From Streptomyces galbus (GTDB lineage Bacteria; Actinomycetota; Actinomycetes; Streptomycetales; Streptomycetaceae): DNA of 64,000 nt. The stretch spans positions 124,001 to 188,000 of the forward strand of contig NZ_SZPR01000014.1 in NCBI RefSeq assembly GCF_005280195.1. The letters run 5' to 3'. The position numbers were made by a program, and so were the translations under genes. Below, one piece after another: positions 32,396-39,503 of this stretch; the stretch's first letter is position 1, and each line of letters starts with the position of its first letter. The notes under the pieces are model-generated. The model did no database searches. It saw only the letters and a list, made by a program, of their open reading frames with translations, and was not told where the DNA came from.

Positions 32396-33877
32396 TTAAG
32401 AGGGGGACCCGGACCGCGGGTGGGCTCCGTCGCGGGTGTGCAGGCGGGTGGTGACCCAGGCGCCGACCAGGGCGACGACGGCCATGGGGAAGAAGACGAC
32501 GGCGAACGCGGCCGGGTGGGAGCCGGTGGTCGCGGCGGCGGTGTCCGTCGTGGCGGTGTGGGCGACGGAGCCACCGCCGAGGGCGGCGAAGGCGGCGCCG
32601 CCCAGGGCGAGGAGGAGGGAGTTGGACAGGCCGTCGGAGATCTGCAGGGCGGCGGAGTTGGCGCCGGCCTCCTCGGGGGCGGAGAGCTGGAGCAGCAGCA
32701 CGCTCGTGGAGGAGATGACCAGCCCCATCCCGAAGCAGCCGAACGCCCAGGCGACGGCCACCGTCCAGACCGGCACCGAGGGGATCAGCACGCTGGGCGC
32801 GGCCGCGATGGCGGCGGCCACCAGCACCATGCCGGCGACCATCAGCCGTTCCCGGTACGGCGCGACGCGCGGCCGGGACTGCACCCACGACCCCAGGGCC
32901 CAGGTCGCCCCGCCGGCCGCGAGCGAGAACCCGGCGAGGGTCGGTGCCAGTCCCCGCTGGGTCACCAGCATCAGCGGGACGAACGACTCGGCGGCGATGA
33001 AGGACCCGGCGGCGAGGCCGCGCAGCAGCACCACCGAGGGCAGCCCGCGGGCGGCCCGGCAGGTACCGCGCGGCAGGAGCCCGCGCACGGCCGGGACGAG
33101 CAGCGCGACCCCGGCGAGGCCGGGCAGGAGGGAGAGCGGGCCGAGGTCCTGCACGGCGTACTGCACGAGTCCCGCGCCCAGGGACACGGCCAGGGCGAGC
33201 CGGATGCGGCGCGGGTCGGCGGCGGCGGGCCCGGCGCCGGTGTCGACCGGTCCGGCGGCGCGGCGGCGTATCTGGGGCAGCGCGAGGGCGAGGGGCAGCA
33301 CGACGAGGACGGGGATGCCGAGGAACACCCAGCGCCAGCCCAGGTGCTCGGTGACCGCGCCGGAGGCGAGCGGCCCGACGACGGACGGCACGACCCAGCC
33401 GGCCGCGAACGCCGCCATGATCGAGGGCCGCAGCCGCTCGGGGTAGGCGCGGCCGACGACCACGTACAGGGCGACGATGACCAGTCCGCCGCCGAGCCCC
33501 TGCACGGCCCGCCCGAGGATGAACACCCACATGGCGCCCGCGGTGCCGGCGAGCAGCAGCCCGGCCGCGAACGCGGCCATGCCCGCGGTCAGCGCCCCGA
33601 ACGGCCCGCGCCGGTCGGCCCACTGGCCGGCGAGCACCATGCCGAAGAGGCTGGTGGTGAAGTACCCGGAGAACGCGAACGCGTAGACCGACAACCCGTC
33701 CAGCTCCCGCGCGGCGACCGGCATCGCCGTCCCGACGGCGGTCGCCTCGAAGGCGATGAGCACCACGACGGACACGATCCCGACACTCAGCGCCCGGTAG
33801 GACCGCCCGAGCACGGTCTGCCCTGCGGCGGCGGTGTCTGCTGCGACGACGGTGTCACCTGGTTCCACGACGGCCAT
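32396..33877 (-). CDS. MFS drug/solute exporter
   Basis: 493-residue major facilitator with about 14 predicted helices. Motif A-like GQWADRRGPFGAL lies between helices 2 and 3 and FILGRAVQGLGGGLVIVAL (motif-B-like) in helix 4, both typical of the DHA2-type multidrug exporters. The ATG at 33877 has no ribosome site but a TACTCT -10-like box 7 nt upstream, so it is probably leaderless. A 16-bp perfect palindrome sits 86 bp upstream and may be an operator. There is no regulator gene beside it. Confidence 0.87.
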   Translation of the reverse strand: MAVVEPGDTVVAADTAAAGQTVLGRSYRALSVGIVSVVVLIAFEATAVGTAMPVAARELDGLSVYAFAFSGYFTTSLFGMVLAGQWADRRGPFGALTAGMAAFAAGLLLAGTAGAMWVFILGRAVQGLGGGLVIVALYVVVGRAYPERLRPSIMAAFAAGWVVPSVVGPLASGAVTEHLGWRWVFLGIPVLVVLPLALALPQIRRRAAGPVDTGAGPAAADPRRIRLALAVSLGAGLVQYAVQDLGPLSLLPGLAGVALLVPAVRGLLPRGTCRAARGLPSVVLLRGLAAGSFIAAESFVPLMLVTQRGLAPTLAGFSLAAGGATWALGSWVQSRPRVAPYRERLMVAGMVLVAAAIAAAPSVLIPSVPVWTVAVAWAFGCFGMGLVISSTSVLLLQLSAPEEAGANSAALQISDGLSNSLLLALGGAAFAALGGGSVAHTATTDTAAATTGSHPAAFAVVFFPMAVVALVGAWVTTRLHTRDGAHPRSGSPS

Positions 33878-33962
33878 GCCCGCCAGAGTAAGGTCCACGA
33901 CCGCCTGTGACCCCTGTCGGGGGACGGTCCCGCCCTCAGCCCTTGGTCGTAGTCCCGCCCCG

Positions 33963-33978
33963 GCCGTTCATGAACGGC
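33963..33978. promoter_or_regulatory. 16-bp palindrome upstream of the MFS gene
   Basis: GCCGTTCATGAACGGC is a perfect palindrome. Its 12-bp core CGTTCATGAACG recurs at 35098-35109 over the start of the LLM oxidoreductase gene. A shared repressor is a possibility. Confidence 0.45.
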
Positions 33979-34090
33979 GTGTGGCAGTCGCGTTGCGGGG
34001 GGCCCGGATCCCTTGAGCGCCCCGCTTCCCGGCCCGTACGGTCGAGTCACCGGGACGGGGAGGGAACGCACCACCTCCCGACCCGGAAAC

Positions 34091-34165
34091 GGCCGTGTGC
34101 CCGAGTGGTTTAGGGGCTCGCCTGCAAAGCGAGTTACGTGGGTTCGATTCCCGCCACGGCCTCCA
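34091..34165 (+). tRNA. tRNA-Cys (anticodon GCA)
   Basis: A complete cloverleaf: acceptor GGCCGTG pairs with CACGGCC, the anticodon loop is CTGCAAA with anticodon GCA, the T-arm has GGTTCGATTCC, the discriminator base is U, and CCA is encoded. A terminator follows at 34185. Confidence 0.95.
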
Positions 34166-34184
34166 CCCGCCTGACAGGGCGACA

Positions 34185-34221
34185 CGAAGGAGGCGGTGCC
34201 CCGAGGGGCCCGCCTCCTTCG
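34185..34221 (+). terminator. terminator after tRNA-Cys
   Basis: CGAAGGAGGCG and CGCCTCCTTCG form a perfect 11-bp stem starting 20 bp after the tRNA. It also lies beyond the 3' end of the convergent LLM gene. Confidence 0.82.
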
Positions 34222-34258
34222 GTCGTTCCTCAGTCGCCGCTTCCCGGACGACCCCGGG

Positions 34259-35104
34259 TCACACCACTTCCGCCAAGCGGTCCACCTGGTCCGGGTCGAC
34301 GCCGTAGCAGTAGAGCATCACCTCGTCCGCACCCAGGTCCTCGAAGGCCCTGATGGCGGTGCGGATGGTCGTCGGGGTGGTCAGCAGGCCGGAGACCATG
34401 CGGTCCGGGGTGCCGGTGAAGCGGTAGTACGCGTGCATGTTCGTGCGGGCGTCCTCGATCACCTCGGCCGGGCCCAGTGCGACGTTGACCTGGGCCACGA
34501 GGCGGGGGGTGCCCGTGCGGCCGTGGGTCGTCCAGGACGCGCGGACCGTGTCGAAGAGGGTGCCCGCCCAGGACGGCGGCGCCGCCGCGAGGAAACCGTC
34601 GCCCCAGCGGGCGACGCGTTCCAGCGCGGCCGGGCGGAAGCCGCCGAACAGGACCTCGGGGCCGCCGGGGCGGGCCGGGGCCGGGCCGATGGGGCCGACG
34701 CCGTCGCCGTACGGCTCGCCGGACCACAGGCGGCGCAGCACGGCCATCTGCTCGTCCAGGCGCCGGCCGCGCGTGCGCAGGTCGACGCCGGCGACCTGGT
34801 GGTCGTCGGCGCGGCCGCCGATGCCGAGGCCGAGGACCAGGCGGCCGCCGGTCATCCGGTCCAGGGTGGCGGCCTGCTTGGCCAGGAGCGCGGTGTCGCG
34901 CAGCGGGGCGAGCAGCACCTCGGTCTGGACGCGGACGCGGCGGGTCGCGCCCGCCAGGACGGCGAGGGCGACCAGGGGCTCGGGGTTGTCGTAGACGAGC
35001 CGGTCGAGCAGGCCGAGCGTGCTGAACGGGCCGGCGTCGGCGCGCCGGGCCCAGGTGAGCAGGGTCGCGGGAGCGCCGATGGGCAGGCCGATTCCGACGT
35101 TCAT
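34259..35104 (-). CDS. LLM-class (F420-dependent) oxidoreductase
   Basis: 281-residue luciferase-like TIM-barrel flavin or F420 enzyme. Signs of the family are LVALAVLAGATRRVRVQTEV near residue 50, KQAATLDRMTGGRLVLGLGIG near residue 75, and a C-terminal TTIRTAIRAFEDLGADEV. Streptomyces make F420, so that cofactor is likely. Substrate unknown. The ATG at 35104 is preceded by GGAGG and is overlapped by the CGTTCATGAACG palindrome. Confidence 0.87.
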   Translation of the reverse strand: MNVGIGLPIGAPATLLTWARRADAGPFSTLGLLDRLVYDNPEPLVALAVLAGATRRVRVQTEVLLAPLRDTALLAKQAATLDRMTGGRLVLGLGIGGRADDHQVAGVDLRTRGRRLDEQMAVLRRLWSGEPYGDGVGPIGPAPARPGGPEVLFGGFRPAALERVARWGDGFLAAAPPSWAGTLFDTVRASWTTHGRTGTPRLVAQVNVALGPAEVIEDARTNMHAYYRFTGTPDRMVSGLLTTPTTIRTAIRAFEDLGADEVMLYCYGVDPDQVDRLAEVV

Positions 35105-35178
35105 GAACGGGACCTCCGGAAGGAAGGGTCGACAAAGGTGGCTGCCGCCCCTCCGGCACCTCGGTACGGGTGAGGTGG

Positions 35179-35216
35179 GACGTTCCCGCTCTGCGGCGTA
35201 CTTCCGGGGGAACGTC
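35179..35216. promoter_or_regulatory. inverted repeat between SUKH-like gene and LLM gene
   Basis: GACGTTCCC and GGGAACGTC are perfect 9-bp arms separated by 20 nt. It lies 75 bp before the LLM oxidoreductase and 55 bp after the SUKH-like gene. Confidence 0.4.
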
Positions 35217-35270
35217 TCGTCGGAGTGCCCCGCAGACTAGGCCAGGGCCGTCCTGGTCCGCGAGTGGTTT

Positions 35271-36431
35271 TCAGCGTCCGGTGGTCGGGCCGCCCGCTCC
35301 CGCCGCGAAGACCGCGGGCCAGTGGGGGCGGCCGGGCGCGCACGCCGCGGGGTCCACCGCGGACAGGGTGCGGGTCATCGTGTCGGCCAACTGGTCGTAG
35401 GCGTCGGTCAGATCGTGGATCGTGTCGAGGGCCCGCTCCTGGTGGATCAGCCAGAGGGTGAAGGCCAGCGTGGACACGTCGGCGTTCAACGGGCGCAGGG
35501 CCGCGTCCCGTTCGCCCCAGGACAGCACCGCGCCCGTGCCGCCGTCGACGACCAGGCTGGTGTCCTCGACCAGCCGGCCGAGCCGGATCAGGCGGTCCGC
35601 GGTGGGCGGGAGCGGCGCGGTGGCGGGGGCGCAGTCGGCCTCGTGGTACTCCGCGAGCGTGGGGAGCTGCACCTCGGTGTTGCCGCCGAACCAGACGCCG
35701 TCCTCGGGCAGGCCCACCTCCCGCAGGAAGCGGCGGGTCGGCTCGTGGGTGAGGGCGGCCGGGAAGTCGACGTCCTCGAAGCGGGCGATCGCGGCGGCGC
35801 CGAACGCGTCGTCCAGCAACCGCGGCGGGAGGTCCAGCGCCAGCTCGGAGCGGGTGCCCGGGCCGGCGATGAGGGCGAGCGGGCGGATCACCGCGGTGAT
35901 GGTCCAGAAGGGCGCGGGACGGCCCTGGGTGTCCGTGCCGAAGATCGCCAGGAGCTGGTTCGTCGCCTCCGCCACCGCCTCCGGACCGAAGCGGCCCGCG
36001 TAGGAGGCGAACTGGCCGCGCAGCGCCGCCAGTTCGTCGGCGGCCGTGGCGAAGCGCACCAGGGTGCCCAGCGAGGGCGCCAGCGGGCGGGTGCGCATCA
36101 GGTCGGGGCGGTCGTGCAGGAAGTGGGTCGTGGAGACGGCGCCCGTCATCCCGTCGAGCAGCACCGACTCCCGCTCCCGGCCGTCGGCGCCCAGGATGCC
36201 GCCGATCACCAGTTGGTCGCGCAGCCGCGCCGCCAGGCGGCCGGGGTCGCCGGTGGAGTCGCCGACCGTGCGCAGACCCTCGGTGCGCACCGCGTCGAAG
36301 GTCAGCAGGCCGCCCTCCACGGGCAGACCGGGGCCGGTCAGCCAGCGGCGCGTGGGGGCGTGCGTGACGTAGGGGTCCAGCGCGTCCTCGGTGAGTGTGA
36401 TCACCGGTGTGGCGGTGTCGGTCCTGCTCAT
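35271..36431 (-). CDS. duplicated SUKH-4-like protein
   Basis: 386 residues that appear to be two similar halves. Each contains THxPTRR(W/F)L followed by a (G/V)GLP turn: THAPTRRWLTGPGLP near residue 25 and THEPTRRFLREVGLP near residue 215. This and the beta-rich pattern suggest tandem SUKH-4 (SMI1/KNR4-type) domains, which in bacteria often act as immunity proteins against polymorphic toxins. No toxin or WXG-type gene is next to it. The ATG at 36431 has GGGGGAG upstream. Assignment is by pattern only. Confidence 0.6.
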   Translation of the reverse strand: MSRTDTATPVITLTEDALDPYVTHAPTRRWLTGPGLPVEGGLLTFDAVRTEGLRTVGDSTGDPGRLAARLRDQLVIGGILGADGRERESVLLDGMTGAVSTTHFLHDRPDLMRTRPLAPSLGTLVRFATAADELAALRGQFASYAGRFGPEAVAEATNQLLAIFGTDTQGRPAPFWTITAVIRPLALIAGPGTRSELALDLPPRLLDDAFGAAAIARFEDVDFPAALTHEPTRRFLREVGLPEDGVWFGGNTEVQLPTLAEYHEADCAPATAPLPPTADRLIRLGRLVEDTSLVVDGGTGAVLSWGERDAALRPLNADVSTLAFTLWLIHQERALDTIHDLTDAYDQLADTMTRTLSAVDPAACAPGRPHWPAVFAAGAGGPTTGR

Positions 36432-36756
36432 CGCTCCCCCGTGCTCCCGTGCGTGCTTCGCCGTACGTGCTTCCCCGTGGGGGGACAGCGGACCGGCGCG
36501 CCGGACGACCAGCGCCGGCCGACCCCCGCAGGACGCCCGCGCCGGGACACCCCGTGCCGGACGACCGCCCCCACTGCCCCGCACACTACGCGGCCCCACT
36601 GACAACGCCCCGCCCTCCGGGGAACGTTCCCCCGGGGAAGACGTCAGGCCACCGTGGCGCGTTCCCGTCCCGCGAGGATCGCCGCCACGGTCCGCTCCAC
36701 GCTCCACCCACCGGTGTCCAGCCAGAGCCCGAGGCGCGGGGTGCGGGTGCAGGGAG
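36432..36756. other. gene-poor stretch upstream of the SUKH-like gene
   Basis: No convincing gene. It contains a 14-bp perfect palindrome, GGGGAACGTTCCCC at 36619-36632, whose GGGAACGT core resembles the arms of the repeat at 35179-35216. The rest is GC-rich and unstructured to the eye. Confidence 0.4.
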
Positions 36757-37065
36757 CGGGCGCCCGGCGTCGTGCTGATCAGCGGCGTGATGGCCTCGGG
36801 GAATCCGCGGTGGCCCGGGCGCTCGCCGAGCGGCTGCCGAGGGCGGCACACACGCGGGGGCGGCACCCGCCGAATGATCGTCTCCGGCCGCGCCGACTAC
36901 GCTCGCGACACCGCACCGGACGGGCAAGCGGGCCGACTGCTGCTGCGCCAGCGGGAGTCGGCCGCCACGGCGGAGGCGTAAGCCGAGGTCGGTTTCACGG
37001 CGGTCGTCCAGGACGTGGTCCTCGGCGCCGACCTCACGGTGTACGTAGGGCTGGTGCGGGCCGCC
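36757..37065 (+). pseudogene. decayed P-loop kinase/AAA-type ATPase pseudogene
   Basis: Reading across frames recovers a kinase-like protein: VVLISGVMASG(K)SAVARALAERLPRAAHTRG, then RMIVSGRADYA, LLLRQRESAATAEA(Y)AEVGFTAVVQDVVLGADL and VYVGLVRA. One base is missing in the Walker A codons at 36801-36804, two more near 36865-36872 restore the frame, and a TAA stands at 36979-36981 where a Tyr codon is expected. The C-terminal half is absent, cut where the minus-strand gene at 37066 ends. No start codon is clear. Confidence 0.7.
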
Positions 37066-37197
37066 TCACGTGAAGTAGATGCCGCCCAGCACCACCACGA
37101 CCGCCGCCAGGACGAACACCGCGATCCACAGCAGCAGTTTGCCCACGCCCGGCGCGGGTTCGTAGCGGGGCTCCCGCTGCCCGTCGTGGCCGCTCAC
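37066..37197 (-). CDS. small single-span membrane protein at the end of the xanthine dehydrogenase operon
   Basis: 43 residues: a charged N-terminus (SGHDGQREPRYEPAPG) followed by one helix (KLLLWIAVFVLAAVVVVLGGIYF). The GTG start overlaps the stop of the molybdenum subunit gene (GTGA), so it belongs to that operon. No function can be assigned; a membrane tether or assembly factor for the enzyme is conceivable. Confidence 0.7.
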   Translation of the reverse strand: MSGHDGQREPRYEPAPGVGKLLLWIAVFVLAAVVVVLGGIYFT

Positions 37198-39503
37198 TGG
37201 GGGGTCACCACGGCGGCCTGGGGGCGGATGGGCAGGCGGTTGACCGGGCGGCCGGTGGCGGCCCGTACGGCCGAGGCGACGGCCGCGGGGGACGTCACCA
37301 CCGGCACCGCGCTGACCGCCTTCGCGCCGAACGGCGCCACCACGTCCCGTTCCTCGACGAGTCTGACGATCCGGATGTCCGGGGCGTCCAGGGCGGTGGG
37401 CAGCGCGTAGCCGGTGAGGTCGGGGTGGCGGACCAGGCCGCGGGGCGTGCGCAGGTTCTCGGTGAGCGCGATGCCGACGCCCTGGGTGACGCCCGCCTCG
37501 ATCCGGGCCTCCAGCTGCGCCGGGTTCAGGACGCGGCCCACGTCCTGGGCGACGGCCAGCTCCACCACGCGCACCGAGCCCAGCTCGATGTCGACGTCGA
37601 CCACCGCGCGGATCGCGCAGAACGCCAGTCCGACGAAGGCGTCGCCCTGGCCGGCCTCGTCCAGCGGTTCCGTGGGGTGGGGGCGGCACTGGGCCGTGGC
37701 CCACAGCTCCTTGCCGTCCATCGCCTCGGTGACGGTGGTCGACAGCACCCCGTCGTACGAGGTGATCTTGCCGTCCGTGATCTGCAGCAGTTCGGTGGAC
37801 ATGCCGAACTTGTGCGCGAGGGGCTGCAGGAGCTGGGTGCGGACCATCTTCGCGGCGCGTTCCACGGCACCGCCCGACACCCACGTGTGGCGGCCGCGGC
37901 AGCCCGCGCCGGCCGGGGGCTGGTCGGTGTCGACCGGCGCCACGTGCACCTCGTCGATGCCGAGGGTCTCCTGGACGATCTGGCGGGCGAGCGTGGTGAA
38001 GCCCTGGCCGGTCTCCACCGCGGCGCACAGCACCGTCGCGACGCCGTCCTGGACCTTCACGGTGGCCGTGGAGACCTCGTCCGCGCCCTCCGCGCCGAGC
38101 ATGTGCACCATGCCCAGGCCGTAGCCCACGCCCCGGCGCACGGCGCCCGGTTCGCCCGCGCCCTCGGGGCCGCCGGGCAGCAGCCACTCCTCCTCGGGGG
38201 CGTCCTTGGGCAGCGGCGGCAGCGGGAAGTCCCGTACCGCCTGGAGGAGTTCGGCGACCGGGGCCGGGCAGGTCACCGTCTGGCCGGTGGGCAGCACGTC
38301 CCCGGTGGCCATCACGTTGCGCAGGCGCAGCTCCGCCGGGTCGAGGCCCAGCTTCTTGGCGAGCTTGTCCATCTGCGCCTCGTAGGCCGCGCAGACCTGC
38401 AGGGCGCCCTCGCCGCGGACGTGGCCGGAGGGCGGGTTGTTGGTGCGCACCGCCCAGCCCTCGATGAAGGCGTTCGGTACGACGTAGGGGCCGCAGGCGA
38501 AGGACACGGCGGCGGCCAGCGCCTCGGCGGAGGTGTCGGCGTACGCGCCCGCGTCCAGCAGGATCTGCGCCTCCACCTTCACCAGCCGGCCCTCGGCGTC
38601 GGCGTGGTGGCGGTACCTCAGCAGCGTGGGGTGGCGGTGGACGTGGCCGAGGAAGGACTCCTCGCGGGTCGCGGTGAGCTTCACCGGGCAGCCCGTCCTG
38701 AGCGCCAGCAGGCCGAGCGGGAGCTGGAAGCCCTGGTCCTCGCGGTCGGCGGTGGCGCCGGGCACTCCGGTGACGACGATCTTCACGCGCTCGGGGGCCA
38801 GGCCGTACACCGCGGCGGCCGTGTCGCGGTCGGCGTGCGGGTCGGTGGAGGCCAGGTACAGCTCCACGCCGCCGTCCGGGCGCGGGACGGCGAGGCCGGC
38901 CTCGGCGCCGATCGGGGCGGGGTCCTGGCGGCCGATGCGGTACAGGCCCTCGACGACGACCTCGCCGGCCGCCTCCGGGTCGCCGTGGCGCAGCGGGATG
39001 TGCCGGATCAGGTTGCCGTCGGGGTGCAGCGGCTCGGCCTCGAAGGCCTGTTCGGGGTCGGTGACCGGGTCGAGCACCTCGTACTCGACGATGACGGCCG
39101 CGGCGGCCATGCGCGCGGTGTCGGGGTGGTCGGCGGCGACGGCCGCGATGGGCTCGCCGTGGTGGCGCACGACGTCGGAGGCGAACACCGGGCGGTCCGC
39201 CGTGCCGCGCCCGTGCAGCGCCCTGCCGGGTACGTCCTCGTGCGTGACGACGGCCCGCACGCCGGGCATCTCGCGCGCGTGGGAGGTGTCGATGGACACG
39301 ATGCGCGCGTGCGCGTGCGGCGAGCGCAGCACCGCCGCCCACAGCAGGCCCTCGGCCCACAGGTCGGCCGCGTACGGGAAGGTGCCCTCCGTCTTGGCGC
39401 CCGCGTCGGCGGGCGGCAGGGACGCGCCCAGGCCGTGCGCGATCGGGTCGGGTGCCGGTGCGGCCTCCGCGGCGGTGGTCGCGGTGGCGGCTTCGTTGCT
39501 CAC
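37194..39503 (-). CDS. xanthine dehydrogenase family molybdopterin-binding subunit
   Basis: 769-residue molybdenum subunit of the xanthine oxidase family. The N-terminal ald_Xan_dh domain (GLGASLPPADAGAKTEGTFP, then LWAEGLLWAAVLRSPHAHAR) precedes the cofactor domain with SGHVRGEGALQVCAAYEAQM and a C-terminal FGAKAVSAVP; family members end with a catalytic Glu near a GE(P/A) motif, here less obvious. The GTG at 39503 follows GGAGGCC and overlaps the 2Fe-2S gene stop. Substrate (purine, aldehyde or other) is not decidable. Confidence 0.9.
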   Translation of the reverse strand: MSNEAATATTAAEAAPAPDPIAHGLGASLPPADAGAKTEGTFPYAADLWAEGLLWAAVLRSPHAHARIVSIDTSHAREMPGVRAVVTHEDVPGRALHGRGTADRPVFASDVVRHHGEPIAAVAADHPDTARMAAAAVIVEYEVLDPVTDPEQAFEAEPLHPDGNLIRHIPLRHGDPEAAGEVVVEGLYRIGRQDPAPIGAEAGLAVPRPDGGVELYLASTDPHADRDTAAAVYGLAPERVKIVVTGVPGATADREDQGFQLPLGLLALRTGCPVKLTATREESFLGHVHRHPTLLRYRHHADAEGRLVKVEAQILLDAGAYADTSAEALAAAVSFACGPYVVPNAFIEGWAVRTNNPPSGHVRGEGALQVCAAYEAQMDKLAKKLGLDPAELRLRNVMATGDVLPTGQTVTCPAPVAELLQAVRDFPLPPLPKDAPEEEWLLPGGPEGAGEPGAVRRGVGYGLGMVHMLGAEGADEVSTATVKVQDGVATVLCAAVETGQGFTTLARQIVQETLGIDEVHVAPVDTDQPPAGAGCRGRHTWVSGGAVERAAKMVRTQLLQPLAHKFGMSTELLQITDGKITSYDGVLSTTVTEAMDGKELWATAQCRPHPTEPLDEAGQGDAFVGLAFCAIRAVVDVDIELGSVRVVELAVAQDVGRVLNPAQLEARIEAGVTQGVGIALTENLRTPRGLVRHPDLTGYALPTALDAPDIRIVRLVEERDVVAPFGAKAVSAVPVVTSPAAVASAVRAATGRPVNRLPIRPQAAVVTPQ

